Part shown: piece after piece, positions 9,543 through 17,601 of the stretch | Layout of the letters: each line of letters starts with the position of its first letter | How positions within the stretch are numbered: the stretch's first letter is position 1 | DNA from: Sedimentisphaerales bacterium | Lineage (GTDB): Bacteria > Planctomycetota > Phycisphaerae > Sedimentisphaerales > Anaerohalosphaeraceae | Direction: 5' to 3' | Length of the DNA stretch: 42,899 nucleotides | NCBI GenBank assembly: GCA_028282905.1 | Contig: JANQGW010000076.1 | Location: 1-42,899, forward strand | Position numbers and translations under genes: made by a program | Notes under the pieces: generated by a model | Database searches by the model: none | Seen by the model: only the letters and a program-made list of their open reading frames with translations | Told to the model about the DNA's origin: nothing

Positions 9543-11117
9543 TCATTCGAAAGACAAGCCATTTAACCAGTTATCAACCATTTCTGATAAATCGACGGTA
9601 TTATATGTTGTCATCCACTCACTTGCCAATATCTCAAAATCCAGAAGATTTACCTTGCAATCACCATCTAAGTCACCCGGACAAGAAATTCTAATAACGA
9701 AAAACTCATCAAAATTCGCAGTACCATCCGGGCTCCCTCCTTCTGGATCGAAAATTCGGAAGACAATTCGAAGCAGATTGGCATCTGCTGGCGCCTTCAG
9801 TTCAAAATAGATAGGATACCATATATCATAAAGGTCTGCCGGCACATACATACCAACCGTATTAACTTCTATCCTTCTAGCCATATCACTATCGTTATAC
9901 CATTCAGCAAAAACAACAGAAAACCTGTCTACCAACATCGTATCAGTAAATGAAGCCAGTTTCGCACCAATTCCATAAAGGTGTCCGGGAATAACAGGGA
10001 TGTCTTGATATACTTCCGTATCCTGCGACCAGTTTTTCGCTGATTGCGTTCCTAACACCTGACCGGCATTATTATATATCCATCCATCAACCCCAAACGC
10101 AGTCCATCCAGGAATCGTCACACTTCCATACTGACCGGCTGAGCCCTCTTCAAAATCGCCGTTTACAAGCTGATTACCAATAGGAGGAGTTATCGCCGAA
10201 GCTGGATCAGATTCAGATGTTATATTTTGGTTAGCACTTAGATCACGTGCCTTCACCGTATACGTGTATTCTGTTTCAGGATTAAGGTTTGTGTCTATAT
10301 ATACGGCTTCTGATTGCCAGCCACTATCACGGCCACCACCTGAAATACAGGTAAAATAATATTCCACTCCACTTGGATCAGATGCCTGAACAGCCTCCAT
10401 CGCAATAGTTCCCTGATCGATAACATGCGGAGTATATTCGAAAATCATCGGATTGGGCGTCGGAGGTGTTGTATCAGGTGGAATTGTCAGGGTATATTCC
10501 AGGAAAATATCGTCCCATGAAAACGCAGAAAAAGTGCCGCTTGTGTTATCACGAGCAGTAAAAACAAGCTGCCATGAACCGTCACTGACACCTCCAATAC
10601 TGGCCACAGACAGCGGTACAAGCGATGCCATTTGATTGTCATAGTCAAATGTTTCGTTGCTGGCAGCCGCTGGATAATTGACTGTATTTGAGCCATCGGA
10701 AATATCGACCGTATCGCTGCCAACTGCCCAGACATTCAGCGAAATCCCCGTCATTGATACACTGCTGAGAGTAATACCCGGATCGAGAGTCGCAGAGATT
10801 GTAAAGCGAATCCCCTCATCATCAGAAGTGTTGCCAACAACACCGGAATCAGTCCGCTTATCCGGACCGGTCGAGCCGGTATTATTGCCCTGATCACCTC
10901 CAATGACATCCGCCCAGACCTGGATCCCATCTGTCCCGTCTGTGTTTTCAACCGTCACGGTGAATGTAACGCCATCGCCGTTGGTAAATGTGCCGCTGGT
11001 GGGATTTGCACCATTCACCATACCAGCAGCCTGCCATAAGTCGCATGTAATCGTCGAAGCATTTACGACAGGTACAAAGACAACCGCCACAAGTAAAAAA
11101 GCGTTTATATATTTCAT
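9543..11117 (-). CDS. Secreted modular protein: beta-sandwich, FN3-like, CBM-like and dockerin-like modules
   Basis: The start is ATG 11117 (MKYINAFLLVAVVFVPVVNAS, Sec signal); the TTG just before it is unlikely. Residues about 22-205 form an unassigned beta-rich domain ending in WDDIFLEYTL. This is followed by an FN3-like domain (PDTTPPTPNPM...YTYTVKARDLSANQN), a CBM-like domain (LVNGDFEEGSAGQ...IPGWTAFG...NFDEFFV) and a dockerin-like tail (CPGDLDGDCKVNLLDFEILASEW). The FN3-like and CBM-like modules are near copies of those in the protein at 4749-6323. No catalytic motif is seen. The upstream gene ends about 20 bases before, and the stop TGA overlaps a possible ATG of the following sulfatase frame, so the genes are probably co-transcribed. 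A binding or scaffold-like role is inferred. Confidence 0.8.
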   Translation of the reverse strand: MKYINAFLLVAVVFVPVVNASTITCDLWQAAGMVNGANPTSGTFTNGDGVTFTVTVENTDGTDGIQVWADVIGGDQGNNTGSTGPDKRTDSGVVGNTSDDEGIRFTISATLDPGITLSSVSMTGISLNVWAVGSDTVDISDGSNTVNYPAAASNETFDYDNQMASLVPLSVASIGGVSDGSWQLVFTARDNTSGTFSAFSWDDIFLEYTLTIPPDTTPPTPNPMIFEYTPHVIDQGTIAMEAVQASDPSGVEYYFTCISGGGRDSGWQSEAVYIDTNLNPETEYTYTVKARDLSANQNITSESDPASAITPPIGNQLVNGDFEEGSAGQYGSVTIPGWTAFGVDGWIYNNAGQVLGTQSAKNWSQDTEVYQDIPVIPGHLYGIGAKLASFTDTMLVDRFSVVFAEWYNDSDMARRIEVNTVGMYVPADLYDIWYPIYFELKAPADANLLRIVFRIFDPEGGSPDGTANFDEFFVIRISCPGDLDGDCKVNLLDFEILASEWMTTYNTVDLSEMVDNWLNGLSFE

Positions 11118-11139
11118 CAAAACCCCAAAGCCTATTGAG

Positions 11140-14100
11140 TTATCTTGATACTTTCAGAAGCTGGATGTCATCAAACGCTACAAATTCGTCAGTTGTAACC
11201 GCCGAGGAATTATTTCGTTTGACTCTTATAAAAAGCCGAAGCATATTTTCACTGCTGTCTCGTTTGCTGATTGATTGATAGATCGAAGAGGTCGTATCTG
11301 AAAGTTCAAGCGTATCTCCGCTTTCATTTCGCAGGTACGGAGAGATCATATCATCATCCAAATAAATCTGAAGATATGCGAAGGATCCCTGCAAATTCCC
11401 CGTCTTTGTTTTAACCTGAGCAATATACCGCGTTCCAACCGGATCCGCACTAATATCGTAATCACGTCGTAAAACAATGGCATTACCGTTATTCATCGAA
11501 GGCTCAAGCTGACACAGGGCTGCATAACCGCCTTCCTGTACCCACGTCGGATTACTGGTTATCGTCAGCGAAGAAGTTTGACTGGGCCAAGATTTTGTCC
11601 ACCCGTTAAAAGTACCCTCTTCAAAGCCGCTGTTTGCAAATGAAATATCTGCGCCCGTGCGAACAACTGAAAGATTGTCAAAGATATACCGATGCAGTGT
11701 CGGTGCCCCCAGTTGAACCACACAGGATAAATGCAGGTAATTGGCGCCGGACGGTTTTGCGGTGTTAATCCTGAATTCAACGCGACGACTTGTAGAGTCC
11801 ATCACATTACTTTCCTCTTCACTGCCGAGGATTCCGTTGTCTGCATTTGCATCCGTATCCCACTGGATTCGCAGGTAGCCATTCCCCGGAGCACCTGAGG
11901 TTGCAATAAATCCATCTCCGCGAACGATATATTGAGTCGTCTCAAAATCATCAGAAACATTAATGGTTTGGGTCAGACGCCCTTCTGATGAAACCATTCC
12001 TGAATGCGTGCGAATCTCGGCGCTTTTCCCTACGATATGGTCGCTGACATCTGCAACAGTACCGAACTGACTGTCGCCGGATTGAATCCAGCCAAGAAGA
12101 TCATCTTCAAAATCAGCGTTTTGTATTTCGACAAATTCTCCTTCCGGAAGCACCGTCTTATACTGTGAATAACTGACACCCGGATCAAAAGTAAACGGGC
12201 ATTCCTGGAATCCATAAGATATCCAGTTGACACCATCGTTACTACCTAACACGCGATGTCGAAGCATTTTGGTGAAATCGAGTCGTACTTGACCGGCATG
12301 TGCGACACCCTGTTCTGTTTGAGGCAAATAGGTATCCAAAGCAATCGCTCTGCCCACCGAACCGGGCGAAAGTAACTCACCAAGAGCATAACCACCATAC
12401 TGGTGATCGGTCGGGCTTAGTGAGTTCATGATCCAACTTGGATCTTCGTTGGAATAACGTGTCAGTGTATTTGCACCGGTATACGCAGCACTGGCCTGCA
12501 TTTGCTGCCGCGCTCCATCCCGATACGCAAAATAGCCGCCCGCAACAGGGACCGTATTACCGTTCAGGCCAAAACCAAGGACGGTCCCGAAACTCGTTAT
12601 GGTCCATGGGTGATTTGTAAATTTATCCGCACTGTATCCATCCGGATTGACGCCTGCGGAAAATGCTGTCAGATAATGGGGGGCATTGTCATCCGTCCAA
12701 GCCGCAAAAAGGGCATAGAAATTCTTGAACTCTTGCTGCCATTCCGAGTCCTCGCGATAGAATTTCAAGACTGAAGCATCATACATCTCCCAGAAACCGG
12801 AAGCATTCGCGCGAATAATCGATTCTCCGCTCAACGTGTTATCGTATGGATGATTCGCACGGTATCGCCAGTAATCCAAATATGAACCGACGCACATTGG
12901 GTCGCTCGCAGCAGCCTGCTCACTCCACATGCAGGTTTCCTGATAAGGACGCGCAATGCCGGTTGTTGCGGTCGGGCCTAAATCATCTGCCGCAACTGCC
13001 GAAGCACCAAAGTCACGAACGAAATCACGGGAATTGTCAATCCCATAGATAATCTTATTCGCTGCTTCTGCAATTTCAGAATCATCCGGATAGTATGCTT
13101 TTGCTCGAATGGCCATACATACAGGCTTCATTGTTGAATAGATACTGGTTGTTGTCGCTCCCCAAGCCAGATTTCCGGTATCAGGATTATACCAGTGATA
13201 AAAATGGCCATCGGGAGTCACCACCGGTGCAATACCGTCAGGGTACACCCCGGCATAACGTTTCAGAATCGCCCTGACCATACCCTGAGCTTCCGAATCA
13301 TTATTAACCTCATCGGCCATTAACAACATTAATACAACCCAGTTCGCAGCATCCGGGCTTGCGGGATGGCTGCGATTTAAACCTGCTGCTTTGTTGGAAT
13401 TGATGACCCAGCCTTCTGGCTCACCATCCGGCCAACAGAGTGTCTTCGCAAAGAGAACGTACTGATCAAATTCATCCTGCAGCCACGTCTCAAAATCCAT
13501 TCGCATATCAGTACTGTCCGATATCATCGTGGGCGGCATACCCGCCGACAGGATACGTCCACAAGCGGTCATCGCAATGTCGTTTACGGAATCTGTGGTG
13601 TGATGATAAGCAATTGAAGTAACCGGGCCGCCGGTTCTTAAAGAAGCCGTTGAGATAAAATGCAAACTCCGGTAGTCGCCGTTGTTTTGCAAAACATATA
13701 AGCCGCCCTGACTGACACCGCCATATGTCCGACCATAACCGATATCGCTGATATTCGTCAGTGAAGCTATCTCCGTTAATACGGAAGGAGACACTGTTGG
13801 CTCAAGACGGTATAACCGGGTCGGCGAAGCAATATATAACTTCTGATCATAGGTATCAGTTGTAATACCTACTACCTCAGCCCCCAGGTCATCGCCGGAA
13901 AAGCTGACAGTATCCTGCAAGACGCCGCTCATATCATTCATCTCAGCCCGGTAGCGTAAAATGTCCCCGCCGGATGTTCCAACAAACAATTCACCTTTAT
14001 GATGTGCTAATCCCAAAGCACTGTTATCAGCCGACGATGCCAATGTTAAGGCGTCTTTAAACATCCGCAAGATACCAGTACCGGTATTGAACGCAAGTAC

Positions 14101-15402
14101 AGCATCATTTGATTGCCCACAAACGGAGATAAACAATTGACGACCGGATGCTGAAAATGCCAGCGCACAGGGGCCGTAAGTGTTCCCCGAAATATCCGAT
14201 GAGCCCATTTCAGCCTGTATCTGGGCGGAAGTAACGGTATAGAGCAGATCATGGCGAATATCCCGAATTTCAACTGTATCTGTTGTTCGGTCAGAGATCG
14301 CATAAAGGCCCGAATAGCAGGCTGCTGCCGTACAATCTGCAGTCGAGCCGGCATAAGGCCATACAGAAGTGTTCACATTCGGATTGGTGGATAAAACAGT
14401 AATATCCACCCTTGCGTCATTTTCGCTTTGTGTTCCATTACTGGCTCTATAGGTAAAATGGTCTTCGCCTGAATAACCGGTGTCAGGATCATAAGTGAAT
14501 GAACCATCCGGGTTGAGACTTAAATCACCGTGAACAACGTCAGTCACTAAGATCGCAGATAAAGTACCCTCACCAGGATTGGTGTCATTGATTAAAACAC
14601 CCGGAGCATCGATCGTCAATTGCGTATCCTGCTCGACGGTGTAACCATCATTATTGGCAACAGGTGGGATATTTGCCTCACCAATCAGGCTGATATTGTC
14701 AACCATTGCTGATCTCGGATTAGTTGCTGCTGATTGGTCTCCAGTTGTCCAGGAAATTTGAACGCGAACTTTAACAGCATTTGAAGGAGAGGTCGATACA
14801 ATGCTCTGATGATACCACTTCCCATCATTGGCAACTAGAGTATCGATATCAAGTACATTACGTGAAATTTCAAAATCGCCACCATCATGCCAGATCATCT
14901 CCATATTGATATTGCCGGAATGGGTAAAATTCGTCTCAATTCTAAATCCGGCATCAAAGATATATTTTTGATCCGGAGCTACAACTATATCCTGATAGAA
15001 TCCGCTATTAACATTGTTATTCCAACCCTTAAGCCATACTCCCTGTGAACTTTCTTCTGAGGACCAACCAGCTTGGTGGATACTTTGTGAGCCCCCCAAC
15101 TCTGTCCAACCGCCTTCAGTGAGAGTTCCTCCGCCAACCGGAATCTCAAAATCGCCATTATTCAAAAGATTTGAGGATGCCTGCCATTGCCACCATGAGG
15201 AAAAGATTGAAAAGTCTGCAAAATCAACTCGACCAATGCCGTCTATGTTTTCCGAGATTACGTCCTCGGATAACCACTTCTCTGCAAAAGCAATTAAATC
15301 TTCAGTTCCGACCTTGCTACTGTTATCAAAGTCTGCTGGAGAACTGATACCGAATGCTGAACCGGCTATTATCAGAACTAAAGCAAATACATTAATAGAC
15401 AT
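11140..15402 (-). CDS. Very large secreted modular protein with N-terminal dockerin-like module, cadherin-like repeat, propeller and a putative alpha/alpha-toroid enzyme core
   Basis: About 1420 residues. The start is ATG 15402 (MSINVFALVLIIAGSAFG signal), with GGTGA upstream; two in-frame GTGs precede it. Approximate order: dockerin-like repeats at the N-terminus (24-76, DFDNSSKVGTEDLIAFAEKW); CBM-like domain (83-245); Big_9/tandem-95 cadherin-like repeat (250-340, PPVANNDGYTVEQDTQL); six- or seven-bladed propeller-like region (350-620); a Trp-rich helical region (630-1030, with WPDGEPEGW, HPASPDAANW, GYFAYRDGARQQM); then two more CBM-like domains (about 1095-1250 and 1255-1420). The helical region looks like an alpha/alpha toroid of the kind used by many glycoside hydrolases and lyases, but I recognise no family. 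Lying directly downstream of the GH144-type gene, it is a good candidate for an undescribed carbohydrate-active enzyme. No catalytic residues can be named. Confidence 0.75.
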   Translation of the reverse strand: MSINVFALVLIIAGSAFGISSPADFDNSSKVGTEDLIAFAEKWLSEDVISENIDGIGRVDFADFSIFSSWWQWQASSNLLNNGDFEIPVGGGTLTEGGWTELGGSQSIHQAGWSSEESSQGVWLKGWNNNVNSGFYQDIVVAPDQKYIFDAGFRIETNFTHSGNINMEMIWHDGGDFEISRNVLDIDTLVANDGKWYHQSIVSTSPSNAVKVRVQISWTTGDQSAATNPRSAMVDNISLIGEANIPPVANNDGYTVEQDTQLTIDAPGVLINDTNPGEGTLSAILVTDVVHGDLSLNPDGSFTYDPDTGYSGEDHFTYRASNGTQSENDARVDITVLSTNPNVNTSVWPYAGSTADCTAAACYSGLYAISDRTTDTVEIRDIRHDLLYTVTSAQIQAEMGSSDISGNTYGPCALAFSASGRQLFISVCGQSNDAVLAFNTGTGILRMFKDALTLASSADNSALGLAHHKGELFVGTSGGDILRYRAEMNDMSGVLQDTVSFSGDDLGAEVVGITTDTYDQKLYIASPTRLYRLEPTVSPSVLTEIASLTNISDIGYGRTYGGVSQGGLYVLQNNGDYRSLHFISTASLRTGGPVTSIAYHHTTDSVNDIAMTACGRILSAGMPPTMISDSTDMRMDFETWLQDEFDQYVLFAKTLCWPDGEPEGWVINSNKAAGLNRSHPASPDAANWVVLMLLMADEVNNDSEAQGMVRAILKRYAGVYPDGIAPVVTPDGHFYHWYNPDTGNLAWGATTTSIYSTMKPVCMAIRAKAYYPDDSEIAEAANKIIYGIDNSRDFVRDFGASAVAADDLGPTATTGIARPYQETCMWSEQAAASDPMCVGSYLDYWRYRANHPYDNTLSGESIIRANASGFWEMYDASVLKFYREDSEWQQEFKNFYALFAAWTDDNAPHYLTAFSAGVNPDGYSADKFTNHPWTITSFGTVLGFGLNGNTVPVAGGYFAYRDGARQQMQASAAYTGANTLTRYSNEDPSWIMNSLSPTDHQYGGYALGELLSPGSVGRAIALDTYLPQTEQGVAHAGQVRLDFTKMLRHRVLGSNDGVNWISYGFQECPFTFDPGVSYSQYKTVLPEGEFVEIQNADFEDDLLGWIQSGDSQFGTVADVSDHIVGKSAEIRTHSGMVSSEGRLTQTINVSDDFETTQYIVRGDGFIATSGAPGNGYLRIQWDTDANADNGILGSEEESNVMDSTSRRVEFRINTAKPSGANYLHLSCVVQLGAPTLHRYIFDNLSVVRTGADISFANSGFEEGTFNGWTKSWPSQTSSLTITSNPTWVQEGGYAALCQLEPSMNNGNAIVLRRDYDISADPVGTRYIAQVKTKTGNLQGSFAYLQIYLDDDMISPYLRNESGDTLELSDTTSSIYQSISKRDSSENMLRLFIRVKRNNSSAVTTDEFVAFDDIQLLKVSR

Positions 15403-15414
15403 TTTATTCACCAC

Positions 15415-15556
15415 AAACGCCCCCTGACGATCTGAACGATAGGAGATTAACTATCATGCTATTTTACCATATTTCTCATCAAAATTCGAAAAAAAACGCC
15501 TTTTGTATCATTTGTTGGCCCAGTTACACTGTATTTCCGCACATCAACACACTCGC
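15415..15556 (-). other. Intergenic leader upstream of the giant modular gene
   Basis: This 140-base gap is wider than its neighbours' spacing, so it may hold a promoter. A TAAAAT box occurs on the minus strand near 15460, but there is no good -35 at the right distance. A long T-tract next to GGCG near 15490-15505 only faintly resembles the operators found elsewhere. I call no defined site. Confidence 0.3.
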
Positions 15557-17506
15557 TCATCGATTCCAATCAGATGACAGATCCGAAAAATCATTCATAT
15601 CATAGGAAATCAGCCATTTTTCAGCTAGGTAGTCATAATCCAGAATGTTCACATAGCAGTCCTGATTTAAGTCACCTTTATAAACCACTGAACATCCAGC
15701 AGGCACCACACAAATTCCATCAAAATGCCCCACTCCGCTTGATGAACCGGACTTATCTTCAATTTCAAGACTGACTCTGCATGTAACAGCATTTTCTGGC
15801 GCCGCCAATGTCCTTTTAACGTATTTCCATTCGTCGTAAGCGTCCACTCCGCCAACATATTCGCCGACTAGTTCTTTTTTGATTAACACACTACCGACAT
15901 CATACCACTCGGCACTGAGCATCGCACGTCTGTTCGTCATCGCCTCACGAGTAAATGATGCAAGGTAACCACTGAAAACATAGTTTCGCCTGCCTTCGAC
16001 AGAGATAGCCTGATACGCCCCGCTGCTGGGATGCCATATCTTTAATGCCTTCCCTCCGATCAGTTCTCCAGCATTGGCGTGAAGCCAACCGCCACTTCCC
16101 CATTGCGTCCAACCGGGAATATCAACCGTATTAAAAGAACCGCTTGAACCATCCTCGAAACAGGGGTTTTCCAGCATGTTATTATATGGATCATTGATAA
16201 AGCCGATTGCATCCAATGCCGACTGGATCTCCGGATTGCTCATAAACAGATCCCAACACAAGCCCGTGCGATAGTTCTCAATCATCGGAACAATCGTTCC
16301 CTGGTCAATGGCCAACCATGTGTTGGAATACCAGCTTTGCGTCAGATTAAAAGCATCAATAAAACCATGGGTTCCCCAAATATTATCGCCGTGGTCATAA
16401 TAAAAATGTCTCATTGCGGTCAGAGACTCCTCCGGTGTATAGGGTATCGCACTGATTGCAGCCGTTGGTGTGATATTACCGCAATCGTTGGTGGGACTCC
16501 ACCCATTATAACCCGGATTGCCGTCGCATTTGACACCTGTACTTGCCGTCAATCCCCAGCAGTCGGGGCCATATCCGGTATATCCGTTTGGGTTATCAAT
16601 GCAATAGGCCCGGTTAATCAGTGAAGTGTTACGGTTATTTCGATAATAATTACAGAATCCATCGGACGCATAACGCGGATCAAACCCCAGAAACGAATAA
16701 TGACTCCAAAAGAGTGGACCGCCTTTATCCGGACCAACCCACTGGCGGTACTCATAAAATGTCCCTTCGTTTGTAAAAGAACTCCTGGAGGCCCAACCGT
16801 TAAAGTAACATGAAGACGGAACAGGATGGGTCGGAGACGCCGCAGCAAGGATATATACAATCATTGCTTCATAATAGCCTTTGAGTGCAAAATTCATCTG
16901 CCAGCCGTGATTGGGAGACCAGTGCCAATACAGCACCTCACTGTCTTCGTAGCCGGGATCAGACCGGCGAAGGTGCCAATCCCATTCAACAGATTCCCAC
17001 ATACTCGTGGCCCGCTCGCGAATTTCCGTCTCCACGGCATCCGGCGCGTCAAAATACTGACGCGCCGTGAGAATCCCCTGAACTAAAAAGGCCGTCTCCA
17101 CCAAGTCACCACCATCATCATAGGTGCTGAATGGAATGGTTGCACCGGTTTGCCCGTTAAACCAGTGAGGCCAGACCCCGTGGTAGCGGTCCACATTGTC
17201 TTCCAGAAATCTAAACATTTTCAAGATATGATCAGCCACTTTAGACCGGCTAACAAATCCCCGTTCTGCTCCAACAACAATAGTCATAATCCCCATGCCG
17301 GTCCCACCGGAGGTACAGAGGTCACGCCCATGCTGATAGCCCTCTCGAGATAAACCACTGGTCGGATGTGCAAAGTCCCAGAAGTAACTGAATGTGCCCT
17401 CTTGAACAAATGTCATCAATTCGTCATCAGTCATTTGTCCCATAACTGAAGACAATCCCACAAAGAGCACAAAGATCAATAGGATATTATTGCGATATTT
17501 CCCCAT
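15557..17506 (-). CDS. Secreted GH144-type (PF10091 'glucoamylase-like') enzyme with CBM-like and dockerin-like modules
   Basis: The start is ATG 17506 (MGKYRNNILLIFVLFVGLSSVMGQ, signal peptide) with AGGA five bases upstream; the upstream Met at 17539 falls inside a hairpin. Residues about 30-437 match the PF10091 pattern: FSYFWDFAHPTSGLSREGY at the front, TGMGIMTIVVGAERGF, WFNGQTGATIPFSTYDDGGDLVETAFL, and the closing block THGFIDAFNL...GTIVPMIENYRTGLCWDLF. Characterised members (GH144) are endo-beta-1,2-glucanases, but the Pfam family is broader, so the activity is inferred. A CBM-like domain follows (about 443-600, IPGWTQWGSGGW), then a dockerin-like tail (YKGDLNQDCYVNILDYDYLAEKW). A GH94 enzyme of the beta-1,2-oligoglucan type and a second PF10091 enzyme elsewhere in the window strengthen the beta-1,2-glucan reading. 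It probably acts at the cell surface as the first depolymerase. Confidence 0.8.
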   Translation of the reverse strand: MGKYRNNILLIFVLFVGLSSVMGQMTDDELMTFVQEGTFSYFWDFAHPTSGLSREGYQHGRDLCTSGGTGMGIMTIVVGAERGFVSRSKVADHILKMFRFLEDNVDRYHGVWPHWFNGQTGATIPFSTYDDGGDLVETAFLVQGILTARQYFDAPDAVETEIRERATSMWESVEWDWHLRRSDPGYEDSEVLYWHWSPNHGWQMNFALKGYYEAMIVYILAAASPTHPVPSSCYFNGWASRSSFTNEGTFYEYRQWVGPDKGGPLFWSHYSFLGFDPRYASDGFCNYYRNNRNTSLINRAYCIDNPNGYTGYGPDCWGLTASTGVKCDGNPGYNGWSPTNDCGNITPTAAISAIPYTPEESLTAMRHFYYDHGDNIWGTHGFIDAFNLTQSWYSNTWLAIDQGTIVPMIENYRTGLCWDLFMSNPEIQSALDAIGFINDPYNNMLENPCFEDGSSGSFNTVDIPGWTQWGSGGWLHANAGELIGGKALKIWHPSSGAYQAISVEGRRNYVFSGYLASFTREAMTNRRAMLSAEWYDVGSVLIKKELVGEYVGGVDAYDEWKYVKRTLAAPENAVTCRVSLEIEDKSGSSSGVGHFDGICVVPAGCSVVYKGDLNQDCYVNILDYDYLAEKWLISYDMNDFSDLSSDWNR

Positions 17507-17526
17507 AATTTTCCTATTATAATAAA

Positions 17527-17552
17527 GGCGGACATTCATCTGAATGCCCGCC
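17527..17552 (-). terminator. Strong hairpin between the LamG/dockerin gene and the GH144-type gene
   Basis: GGCGGACATTCA at 17527-17538 faces TGAATGCCCGCC at 17541-17552, a 12-base arm with one G-T-type mismatch. Read on the minus strand it is followed by TTTATTATAAT, a poor U-tract. It may be a partial terminator or an mRNA processing/stabilising stem that sets different levels for the genes on either side. It also shows that the longer start at 17539 for the GH144-type gene is unlikely. Confidence 0.55.
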
Positions 17553-17601
17553 CGCTTTTGCTTTTCAATTCACTACATAAAAGCTCTAACAAGCAAATCC
17601 C

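Noticed and set aside
11095..11108. AAAAAGCGTTTATA resembling the operators
   Set aside because: Three mismatches, and it is part of the signal-peptide coding region of the gene at 9543-11117.
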